Part shown: positions 1-5,039 of the stretch, one piece after another | How positions within the stretch are numbered: the stretch's first letter is position 1 | How the letters are laid out: every line of letters starts with the position of its first letter | DNA from: Dehalococcoidia bacterium | GTDB lineage: Bacteria > Chloroflexota > Dehalococcoidia > UBA2979 | Direction of reading: 5' to 3' | Length of the DNA stretch: 5,039 bases | Assembly (NCBI GenBank): GCA_004297315.1 | Contig: SCTU01000226.1 | Coordinates: 1-5,039, forward strand | Notes under the pieces: model-generated | The model's database searches: none | Told to the model about the DNA's origin: nothing | Seen by the model: the letters and a program-made list of their open reading frames with translations, nothing else | Position numbers and translations under genes: made by a program

Positions 1-31
1 CTAGACTCGCGCGCGGCAGCCATGCACGCGC

Positions 32-39
32 GGGAGGTG
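32..39 (+). promoter_or_regulatory. Candidate Shine-Dalgarno sequence upstream of pyrE
   Basis: GGGAGGTG is a strong anti-16S match. It ends 22 nt before ATG 62, too far for normal spacing. It sits 4 nt before an in-frame ATC at 44, which would add IPVDPE to the protein. It may serve a non-canonical start, serve ATG 62 inefficiently, or be fortuitous. Confidence 0.35.
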
Positions 40-61
40 TCCCATCCCAGTCGACCCGGAG

Positions 62-610
62 ATGATCGCGGCGCTCACCGACGCAGGCGCCTTCCTGACC
101 GGCCACTTCCAGTTGAACTCCGGCCGGCACTCGGACAGGTACCTGGAGAAGTTCAACCTCCTGCAGTGGCCTCGTTACACCGAACTGGTCTGCCGCAAAA
201 TGGCTGAGGCCGGCCGTGTCCACTCGCCTCAGACCGTCGCGGGGCCGACTACTGGGGGCGTTGTCCTCGCCTACGAGGTGGGGCGCCAGTTGGGCCTGCG
301 CGGCATCTTTTGCGAGCGCGACCCAGCGGGCGGGCGCACCTTCCAGCGTGACTTCCGGCTCCGTCCGGGCGAGCGCGTGATGGTGGTGGACGATGTCATG
401 ACGTCGGGGGAGTCGGTCTTCGACACGATCGGCGCGGTCCAGAAGGCGGGCGGCGTCGTGACCTCGGTCGCCGTAATGGTGGACCGCTCGGGCGGCAAGG
501 TGAGCTTCGGTGCGACACCGTTCTTCGCCGCGACCGAGGTGGATATGCAGACGTGGGCCGCGGACGAGTGCCCGCTCTGCAGCGACGGCGTCCCCCTCAA
601 AGTCACATAG
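62..610 (+). CDS. pyrE: Orotate phosphoribosyltransferase
   Basis: Transfers the phosphoribosyl group of PRPP to orotate, giving orotidine 5'-phosphate in de novo pyrimidine synthesis in the cytoplasm. The 182-residue product has the type I phosphoribosyltransferase PRPP-binding motif MVVDDVMTSGES at residues 107-118, with the paired Asp110-Asp111. GPTTGG at 61-66 matches the family's pyrophosphate-binding loop, and AFLTGHFQLNSGRHS at 10-24 is the usual OPRT N-terminal hood and orotate-binding segment. The Lys-x-His catalytic loop of enterobacterial PyrE is not visible; an arginine-rich stretch (residues 86-99) occupies that place, as I recall for several non-proteobacterial PyrEs. The C-terminus carries Cys170-Pro-Leu-Cys173. 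ATG 62 is the only standard in-frame start after the stop at 2-4, but the best Shine-Dalgarno lies 22 nt upstream, so the real N-terminus may be a few residues longer. It converges on the metal exporter gene. Function is secure; the exact start is not. Confidence 0.93.
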   Translation: MIAALTDAGAFLTGHFQLNSGRHSDRYLEKFNLLQWPRYTELVCRKMAEAGRVHSPQTVAGPTTGGVVLAYEVGRQLGLRGIFCERDPAGGRTFQRDFRLRPGERVMVVDDVMTSGESVFDTIGAVQKAGGVVTSVAVMVDRSGGKVSFGATPFFAATEVDMQTWAADECPLCSDGVPLKVT

Positions 611-639
611 CGAGCGGCATGCGGGTCGGTGCCGTTCGC
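610..639. terminator. Hairpin between convergent pyrE and CDF genes
   Basis: Arms GCGAGCGGCA (610-619) and TGCCGTTCGC (630-639) pair over 10 bp with a 10-nt loop. In the plus-strand RNA pairing is complete, with one G-U wobble; in the minus-strand RNA the same position is an A-C mismatch. It starts at the last base of the pyrE stop codon and fills most of the 34-bp gap before the CDF stop at 645. The position suggests a shared transcription stop, more stable for pyrE. No U-tract follows on the plus strand, so it may act with Rho or as a 3'-end stabiliser. Confidence 0.6.
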
Positions 640-644
640 GTGCG

Positions 645-1658
645 CTAGACGCCGGGGGCGCGCATCTGCACGACCACGTCGCCGACGCCAGCGACCCGTT
701 CGCCGATCCGGCTGCGGACGCCGTCCGCGATGCTTCGTGAAGAGGCGCCGTCGACCTCTCCCGCCGTGGCGATGTCCACGTCCACGTACAGCCGGTGGCC
801 CACCCAGCGCATCCGCAGCCGGGCGACCGCGCCGACACCCGGAACCTCGGCGGCCGCCTGCTCCGCACGCCGCACGAGGCGGGGGTCAACGGCGTCCATC
901 ATCCGGGCGTAGATGGCGAGCGATGCGTCTTTCAACACCAGCAGGATCATCACGCTGATCAGGATGCCGACGAGCGCGTCCGCACGCGGGTACCCGGCGA
1001 GCACAGCGATCGCGCCCGCCGCCACGGCCAGCGAGGTCAGCGCGTCCGTCCGCGCGTGCACGCCGTCCGCGACCAACGCCGCGGAACCGATGCGCCGCCC
1101 CGCGCGCATCCGGTAGCGCGCGACGAACTCGTTACCGGCCGCGCCCAGGACACCGGCGCCCAGCACCCACCAGGCGTGCTGGACGGCGCGAGGCTCCAGC
1201 AGCCGGTTGACCGACTCCCATGCGGCGAGCAGCGCCGAGCCGCCGATCATCACGAGCACGAACAGCCCGGCGATGTCCTCGGCCCGCCCGTAGCCATACG
1301 TGAACCGGCGGGACGGCGAGCGCCGGCCGAGCGCGAAGGCGACCCACAGCGGCAGTGCTGTGGAAGCGTCCGCGAAGTTGTGGATGGTGTCGGAGAGCAG
1401 CGCAACCGACCCGCTGAGCAGCACGATGACCAGTTGCAGCGCGGCGGTGATCCCCAGCGCGGCCAGGCTCATCTTGACCGCGTGGATGCCTTCCCGGCTC
1501 CCCTCGAGCGCCGGGTCGATGGACTCCGAGGCGTCATGGTGGTGCGGGCTCAGGAAGTCGCCGATGAAGTCGCGCAGGCCGCCGTGCTCGTGCTCGTGGT
1601 CGTCGTCGAGTTCCACGTTGCGCCCAGCGTCCGGCGCCTGTCGCGGGCCCGCCGTCAT
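645..1658 (-). CDS. Cation diffusion facilitator (CDF) family metal exporter
   Basis: Inner-membrane antiporter of the CDF family, which exports divalent metals such as Zn, Cd, Co or Ni in exchange for protons. The 337 residues include a histidine-rich cytoplasmic N-terminus (HEHEH at 21-25, HHH at 39-41). About six hydrophobic segments follow (roughly 64-87, 90-110, 127-149, 163-181, 198-222, 226-248), then a ferredoxin-like C-terminal domain from about 250. The transport site is readable as H93-x3-D97 in TM2 (SDTIHNFAD) and H201-x3-D205 in TM5 (HARTD), the His-Asp/His-Asp pattern of zinc-type transporters. The C-terminal domain keeps GHRLYVDVDI (287-296), but near the end Gln331 stands where many relatives have His, so its cytoplasmic metal site may be incomplete. 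The ATG overlaps the repressor's stop (ATGA, 1655-1658), with AGGGG at 1666-1670 as ribosome-binding site. Coupling to an ArsR-type repressor supports metal-induced efflux. The metal cannot be fixed from sequence. Confidence 0.93.
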   Translation of the reverse strand: MTAGPRQAPDAGRNVELDDDHEHEHGGLRDFIGDFLSPHHHDASESIDPALEGSREGIHAVKMSLAALGITAALQLVIVLLSGSVALLSDTIHNFADASTALPLWVAFALGRRSPSRRFTYGYGRAEDIAGLFVLVMIGGSALLAAWESVNRLLEPRAVQHAWWVLGAGVLGAAGNEFVARYRMRAGRRIGSAALVADGVHARTDALTSLAVAAGAIAVLAGYPRADALVGILISVMILLVLKDASLAIYARMMDAVDPRLVRRAEQAAAEVPGVGAVARLRMRWVGHRLYVDVDIATAGEVDGASSRSIADGVRSRIGERVAGVGDVVVQMRAPGV

Positions 1659-2044
1659 CGAGATGCCCCTGTCTCGCCGCGCCCATCGCGCGTGTCGGGG
1701 AGCAACCGGACGGCGGCGTGACCGCCGCCCGCGTGGTCGGCATAGAACACGGCGTCCTGCACCAGTTGTCGCACGTGGTCGTTCTCGATGCGGTAGAAGA
1801 CGCGCGTCCCCTCCCGCCGCGTGCGGACCAGGCGGGCCATCCTCAACTTGGCCAGGTGTTGCGAGACGGCCGTGGGTGGTTTCCCGACGGCGAGCGCCAG
1901 GTCGTTCACGGCGAGCTCGCCATCGGCCAGCGCCCAGAGCAGGCGTACCCGCGTGGCGTCCGCCAGCATGCGGAACACCTCGACGGCGAGGTCAACCTGT
2001 TCGGGCGGGATGGGGTCGGAGACTTGGTGAATATCTGCTGACAT
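1655..2044 (-). CDS. ArsR/SmtB-family metal-responsive transcriptional repressor
   Basis: Winged-helix dimeric repressor that leaves its operator when it binds metal; 129 residues from ATG 2044. Residues about 16-40 (VDLAVEVFRMLADATRVRLLWAL region) are the classic ArsR entry helices. The helix-turn-helix runs about 46-73 (recognition helix around TAVSQHLAKL), and the wing follows with GTRVFYRI at 79-86. There is no cysteine, which excludes the thiolate arsenic/lead/cadmium sites. The C-terminal helix offers D89, H90, D103, H104 and then H109. Tyr101 replaces the His found at that place in CzrA/SmtB-type zinc sites. The pattern resembles the mycobacterial Ni/Co sensors KmtR and NmtR, and KmtR is known to control a CDF exporter. 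A longer reading from ATG 2092 is rejected: its first 16 codons are the promoter and operator. It lies in one operon with the CDF gene and probably represses both. Metal choice is inferred. Confidence 0.92.
   Translation of the reverse strand: MSADIHQVSDPIPPEQVDLAVEVFRMLADATRVRLLWALADGELAVNDLALAVGKPPTAVSQHLAKLRMARLVRTRREGTRVFYRIENDHVRQLVQDAVFYADHAGGGHAAVRLLPDTRDGRGETGASR
1666..1670 (-). promoter_or_regulatory. Ribosome-binding site of the CDF exporter gene
   Basis: AGGGG on the minus strand, 7 nt before ATG 1658 and inside the 3' end of the repressor gene. With the ATGA overlap it points to translational coupling. Confidence 0.55.
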
Positions 2045-2057
2045 GCGCAGATATTCA
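2028..2057. promoter_or_regulatory. Operator: perfect 11-bp inverted repeat at the repressor start
   Basis: TGAATATCTGC (2028-2038) and GCAGATATTCA (2047-2057) are exact reverse complements separated by 8 bp. The repeat is AT-rich against a GC-rich background. It covers the -10 box and the ATG at 2044, where a dimeric repressor would block RNA polymerase. ArsR/SmtB proteins typically bind AT-rich inverted repeats of this size in their own promoters, so autoregulation by the adjacent gene product is the natural reading. Direct binding is inferred. Confidence 0.85.
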
Positions 2058-2079
2058 TGTATGCGGGGAATCGTGTCAA
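2045..2079 (-). promoter_or_regulatory. Sigma-70-type promoter of the repressor-CDF operon, probably leaderless
   Basis: Read on the minus strand, TTGACA (2079-2074) is a perfect -35 box. A 17-bp spacer leads to GAATAT (2056-2051), which keeps the key -10 bases A2, A5 and T6. The expected start is about 7 nt further, on the A of ATG 2044. No Shine-Dalgarno sequence precedes that ATG, which agrees with a leaderless transcript. The -10 lies wholly within the inverted-repeat operator. Confidence 0.7.
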
Positions 2080-2094
2080 CTACGCGGGGCATCG
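2055..2094. repeat. Imperfect 19-bp direct repeat with 21-bp period in the operon promoter
   Basis: Positions 2055-2073 and 2076-2094 match at 15 of 19 bases, with the shared core TAYGCGGGGMATCG (12 of 14 identical). The 21-bp offset equals two helical turns, so both copies face the same side of DNA. One copy fills the -10/-35 spacer and the other lies upstream of the -35. It may be a second protein site or a remnant duplication; no binding protein can be named. Confidence 0.45.
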
Positions 2095-2122
2095 GGACGC
2101 GCGAGGGCAGTCCGGCGCAGAC

Positions 2123-3028
2123 CTAAATCCAGATGCCCGGGCGTTCCTGCCAGAAGAACTGCACCAGCATCCCGCCCGTGTGCTTCGGATGGATGAAGGC
2201 TTCCTTCCAGCGCGCGCCGTCCGTCTCGCCGGTCCGTTCGCCGAAGACGGGGATCGCGTGATGCGCGCAGGCGCTGACCGCGCGCTCCCAGTCCCCCACC
2301 TCGAACGTGACGTGGTGCATCGAGGGCCCGCGGGCGTCGAGGAACTTCTGCACGAACGAGTCCGGGCCGGCAGGCTCGAGGATCTCGAACCGCAGTTGCT
2401 CGGTGGGGGTCTCCAGCACGCGCGTCCGGAACCCCGTGTCCGACCCGTCCCCGGGCGAGGTGTAGATCGTCTTCATGCCGAACAGGCGCTCGTAGAAGTC
2501 GCCGAGCTCGCCGCGGTCCGGATGTGCGTGCGAGAGGTGGTTCACGGCGACGATGCCGAGCGTGTGCTCCGCCTCGTCCTCAAACGGATGCGACTCGTGC
2601 CAGGGGTCGCCGGCGTACATCTGGAAGAGGAAACCGTAGCCGCCGCTGCGCGGGTGGACGTAGACCACTCCGCCTTCCTCTTGCTCCCCCTCGGCCCGCG
2701 CGTGGTAGCCCCACGGCTCGATCCCCTCGGCGCGGATCGCCTCTGCGGTCTGGTGGATCGAGCGCACGCGCATAGCGACGTGGTGCAGTCCGGGCCCGGA
2801 CGCGCCGTTCAGGAACCGGTGCAGGTAGGAGTCCGGGCCGTTCGGCACCAGGACCTCCCAGCCGAGGCGGGAGCGGCCCGGCACCTCGAGGCTGGCCGAG
2901 TAGTAGCCTTCGTCGCTTTCTCCCTGGTCGAGCAGGCGGAAACCAAGCACCTTCGTGAGGAACTCGATCTGTGGCGCCATCGCGGGGACGGACATGCTGA
3001 TGTGGTCAAACTGCTCGATGTCGAACAC
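2123..3028 (-). CDS. Tandem two-domain VOC family protein (glyoxalase/methylmalonyl-CoA epimerase-like)
   Basis: Vicinal oxygen chelate superfamily protein with two metal-binding VOC modules in 301 residues (about 5-138 and 160-293). The modules are internal duplicates: GPDSYLHRFL at 64-73 matches GPDSFVQKFL at 221-230, each followed by a GLHHVAMRV/SMHHVTFEV strand. By position, the metal ligands are H9, E58, H83, Q136 in the first half and H164, E215, H239, Q290 in the second. Both halves end with HP..(S/T)GG, as in methylmalonyl-CoA epimerase. In that enzyme the ligand order is His-Gln-His-Glu, so Glu and Gln are exchanged here. Two complete modules in one chain also occur in extradiol dioxygenases and 4-hydroxyphenylpyruvate dioxygenase, so the reaction cannot be assigned. 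The start is GTG 3028, with GGAG at 3035-3038 spaced 6 nt. It lies 45 bp after recF on the same strand and may share its transcript. No signal peptide is seen, so it is presumably cytoplasmic. Confidence 0.85.
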   Translation of the reverse strand: MFDIEQFDHISMSVPAMAPQIEFLTKVLGFRLLDQGESDEGYYSASLEVPGRSRLGWEVLVPNGPDSYLHRFLNGASGPGLHHVAMRVRSIHQTAEAIRAEGIEPWGYHARAEGEQEEGGVVYVHPRSGGYGFLFQMYAGDPWHESHPFEDEAEHTLGIVAVNHLSHAHPDRGELGDFYERLFGMKTIYTSPGDGSDTGFRTRVLETPTEQLRFEILEPAGPDSFVQKFLDARGPSMHHVTFEVGDWERAVSACAHHAIPVFGERTGETDGARWKEAFIHPKHTGGMLVQFFWQERPGIWI

Positions 3029-3034
3029 GGGCTA

Positions 3035-3038
3035 CTCC
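3035..3038 (-). promoter_or_regulatory. Ribosome-binding site deciding the GTG start of the VOC gene
   Basis: GGAG on the minus strand lies 6 nt before GTG 3028. This supports the non-ATG start, which also places the first VOC strand (FDHISMSV) at residue 7 as in the family. Confidence 0.6.
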
Positions 3039-3073
3039 GGACGCTGCCGCGCGATGATACTCATGACGCTTGC

Positions 3074-4246
3074 TTACTCGCTCAGGACCAGCTGTCCGTG
3101 CTGGAGTCGCCAGCGGGTCGCCTCCGGCAACTCCGTGCGCGAGGGGTGCGCCTCGTCCGGCGTGGTGATCAGCACCTGGTCCACCCCGTAGGCCACGGCC
3201 AGCACGCGCGCGCGACGCGCGGGGTCGAGCTCGCTGAGGATGTCGTCCAACAGCAACACCGGGGCGTCTCCGGTGCGCGCTTTCGAGTACGCCACCTCCG
3301 CGAGCCGGAGCGCCAGCGCCGCGCTCCGCTGCTGCCCGCGTGAGGCGCTGACGCCCGCCGCGTGTCCGCCGATCAGGAAGCGCACGTCGTCGCGGTGCGG
3401 CCCGACCAGGCTCAGGCCGCGACGCACGTCCTCCGTGCGCCCCGCCACCAGCGCCTCCAGCAACTGCTCGGCCAGATCGTGCTCGCGCAGTCGCGCCGCG
3501 ACGGCGGGCGGCACGCGCGGCTCGTAGATGACCTCAAGCGCCTCGGACTCGCTCGCGGCGAGTTCGGCGTAGGTCGTGGCAGCGTCGCGCCCCAGCGCGC
3601 GGAGCGCCTCCGCGCGCGCGGCGAGGATCACCGCGCCGGCCTCGGCCAGTTCTCCGTCCCAGAAGTCGAGTTCGTCCGGCTTGCCGCGCCGTTCCTGGAG
3701 CCGTTTGAGCAACGAGTTCCTCTGCTCCAGCACGCGCGCGTAGCGCTGCAGCGCCCGCACGTACGCGGCGTCCAACTGCGACAGCGTGATGTCCAGGTAG
3801 CGCCGCCGGTGCGCCGGCGGGCCATCGATGATCGAGAGGTCGTCGGCAGCGAAGAACACCACGCGCAGCCGGCCGATCAGGTCGGACGCGCGCCGTGCGA
3901 CCCCGTTGACGCGGAAGCGCCGCCCGGCGCGCTGCGGCGGCACCCCGACCGCGACCACCTGCCCGACGATGCTGACTTCCAGTTGCTCCCGACCCGCGGC
4001 CGTGACCACCTCAGCCTCCATGCGCGCCGCCGGGATGGGGTCCTCGGCCAGCGCGTCCCAGGAGATCAGGTCGAGGTCCACGCCACCCCGCTGCGAGCGC
4101 GTGGTCGCGAGCATCGCGATGGCCTCGAGCAGGTTGGACTTCCCCTGCGCGTTCGCCCCCGTGATGACGTGGATGCCCGGCGTCAACTCCACCTCCAGCC
4201 GCCGGAAGGTACGCAGGTCGTTGAGCGTGAGGCGGGCGAGGTACAT
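3074..4246 (-). CDS. recF: DNA replication/repair protein RecF
   Basis: SMC-like ABC ATPase that, with RecO and RecR, helps load RecA at single-strand gaps. From ATG 4246 the product has 390 residues, near the usual family length. MYLARLTLNDLRTFRRLEVEL matches the RecF opening. The Walker A is GANAQGKS at 30-37. VGPHRDD at 281-287 is the RecF-specific motif before the ABC signature SRGQQRSAALALRLAE at 302-317. The Walker B is VLLLDDILSELD at 330-341, with the following TTPDEAHP region at 361-368. The central part (about 165-275) is helical and lacks the long coiled coil of true SMC proteins. A GTG at 4276 would add ten residues (MTAACDHGRR) unlike the family, so ATG 4246 is preferred, although neither start has a strong Shine-Dalgarno. 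The gene is not next to dnaA, dnaN or gyrB, its usual neighbours in many bacteria; here it sits between a histidine kinase and a VOC protein. Confidence 0.96.
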   Translation of the reverse strand: MYLARLTLNDLRTFRRLEVELTPGIHVITGANAQGKSNLLEAIAMLATTRSQRGGVDLDLISWDALAEDPIPAARMEAEVVTAAGREQLEVSIVGQVVAVGVPPQRAGRRFRVNGVARRASDLIGRLRVVFFAADDLSIIDGPPAHRRRYLDITLSQLDAAYVRALQRYARVLEQRNSLLKRLQERRGKPDELDFWDGELAEAGAVILAARAEALRALGRDAATTYAELAASESEALEVIYEPRVPPAVAARLREHDLAEQLLEALVAGRTEDVRRGLSLVGPHRDDVRFLIGGHAAGVSASRGQQRSAALALRLAEVAYSKARTGDAPVLLLDDILSELDPARRARVLAVAYGVDQVLITTPDEAHPSRTELPEATRWRLQHGQLVLSE

Positions 4247-4294
4247 GCGGCGCCCATGATCGCACGCGGCCGTCACGCGCGCTGAGCGCCGCGA

Positions 4295-5039
4295 CTAGAC
4301 CGTCGCGCGGTCTCCCGCGTGCGCGCCTCGGGTGACGGTGGCGCGCAACTCCACGCAGAAGCGCGCGCCTGCCTCGGGCTTGTCCGCGACCCAGATACGC
4401 CCGCCCATCTGGTGCAGGAGACGGCGCGCCACGGCGAGCCCGAGGCCGGACCCGGGAAGGTCGCCGGACACCGCGTCCGGCACGCGGAAATACGGCTCGA
4501 AGATCCGCTCCCGGAACTCGAGCGGGACGCCGCTGCCCTGGTCGTCGATCTCAAGTAGCACCCGGTCGTGCTCGGCCGGACGGGTGGTCAGCGTGATCGT
4601 GGTGCCGCTCGGCGCGTGGCGGTTGGCGTTCGCCAGGAGATTGAGGACGACCTGTTCGAGCAGTTGAACGTCGGCGAGCACGTGCGGCGTGTCCGGCATA
4701 GGGCCCAGTGCCAGTTCCTGGCCGCGCAGCAGGAACGCCGGGCGCATCAACGCGATCGACCGCTCCACCAGCGCCGGCAGGTCGACGTCCGCGGGGTTCA
4801 CGGGATACTCGAGTGTGCCCGAGCGGCCGAGGTTGATGAGGTCGGTGACCAGCATGCGCAGCCGGTGTACGCCGCCCTTGAGCGAGCCGACCAGTTCCAT
4901 GGCCGTGTCGTCGGCGGCGTTCGTACGGTCCATCTCCAGCAGTTCCGCGAAGGCTTGAATCGCGGTCAGTGGTGTGCGGATCTCGTGCGAGATCGCGGCG
5001 AGGAACTCGCGACGCCGCGCGTCCTGGTCGACGAGGTCC
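4295..5039 (-). CDS. Sensor histidine kinase, C-terminal kinase core (5' end beyond the window)
   Basis: Two-component sensor kinase; autophosphorylates on a histidine and passes the phosphate to a response regulator not seen here. Reading in frame from 5038 gives 247 residues to the TAG at 4297-4295, so this is a partial gene. An internal ATG at 4933 exists, but the H-box lies upstream of it and is intact, so it is not the start. The H-box is FLAAISHEIRTPLTA, with the phosphoacceptor His encoded at 4987-4985. The HATPase_c boxes follow in order: N-box LNLLANANRHAP (about residues 132-143 of this fragment), G1 DDQGSG (165-170), F-box FEPYF (180-184) and G2 GSGLGLAVARRLL (196-208). The H-box and ATPase order is that of HisKA-type (HPK1-like) kinases. 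The sensing domain, any membrane segments and the partner regulator lie to the right of the window. It ends 48 bp before recF. Confidence 0.94.
   Translation of the reverse strand, partial: DLVDQDARRREFLAAISHEIRTPLTAIQAFAELLEMDRTNAADDTAMELVGSLKGGVHRLRMLVTDLINLGRSGTLEYPVNPADVDLPALVERSIALMRPAFLLRGQELALGPMPDTPHVLADVQLLEQVVLNLLANANRHAPSGTTITLTTRPAEHDRVLLEIDDQGSGVPLEFRERIFEPYFRVPDAVSGDLPGSGLGLAVARRLLHQMGGRIWVADKPEAGARFCVELRATVTRGAHAGDRATV

Noticed and set aside
22..207. Small 61-residue frame at the left edge
   Set aside because: It overlaps pyrE in another frame, and its Pro/Arg-rich translation has no motif.
795..1721. 308-residue plus-strand open frame opposite the CDF gene
   Set aside because: The composition (Arg, Gln, Asp, His-rich) is that of a complement of a real coding strand, while the minus strand encodes a complete CDF transporter.
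2045..2092. N-terminal extension of the ArsR-type repressor from ATG 2092
   Set aside because: These 16 codons coincide with the -35/-10 promoter and the upstream half of the operator, and the homologous part of the family begins after residue 17 of that reading.
3029..3073. Short inverted repeat ATGA/TCAT between recF and the VOC gene
   Set aside because: Only 4 bp per arm, which is expected by chance; not called a terminator or operator.
2057..3343. 428-residue plus-strand open frame
   Set aside because: It lies antisense to the VOC gene and the 3' end of recF, both with clear domain motifs, and its translation is Arg/Val/Asp-biased with no recognisable motif. Long antisense frames are common at this GC content.
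4247..4276. GTG start for recF at 4276
   Set aside because: The ten extra residues do not resemble RecF N-termini, whereas ATG 4246 opens exactly as the family does. It cannot be wholly excluded because neither start has a strong ribosome-binding site.
3362..4285. 307-residue plus-strand open frame opposite recF
   Set aside because: It is antisense to all the RecF motifs, has no domain signature and no ribosome-binding site.

Overview
This GC-rich window carries five complete genes and one partial gene, packed tightly, with all but the first on the minus strand. The RecF N-terminus, the arginine-type orotate phosphoribosyltransferase with a C-terminal CPLC segment, and the overall codon use suggest a Chloroflexota bacterium, perhaps Thermomicrobia-like. 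That placement is inferred from remembered family resemblance, not from a search. I see no mobile element, CRISPR array, tRNA or rRNA.

Layout, left to right. Positions 1-61 are a short leader with a Shine-Dalgarno-like sequence. pyrE (62-610, plus) encodes orotate phosphoribosyltransferase of pyrimidine synthesis. A 34-bp convergent gap (611-644) holds most of a 10-bp-stem hairpin, probably a terminator. A minus-strand metal-efflux operon follows: an ArsR/SmtB-type repressor (1655-2044) overlaps a cation diffusion facilitator exporter (645-1658) by ATGA. Its promoter region (about 2028-2094) is the most informative non-coding DNA here. It has a perfect 11-bp inverted repeat over the -10 and start codon, a consensus TTGACA -35 box, and a spacing that puts the transcription start on the A of the repressor's ATG. 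The operon therefore probably begins with a leaderless, autorepressed mRNA.

Upstream on the same strand lie a two-domain VOC (glyoxalase/methylmalonyl-CoA epimerase-like) protein (2123-3028), the DNA-repair ATPase RecF (3074-4246) and the C-terminal kinase core of a sensor histidine kinase that runs off the right edge (4295-5039). The gaps between these three are 45 and 48 bp, so they may be co-transcribed, but their functions show no obvious link.

No previously undescribed multi-gene system is evident. The points most worth a second look are the leaderless operator-promoter of the metal operon, a 21-bp-spaced direct repeat in the same promoter, and a reciprocal swap of metal ligands in both halves of the VOC protein.
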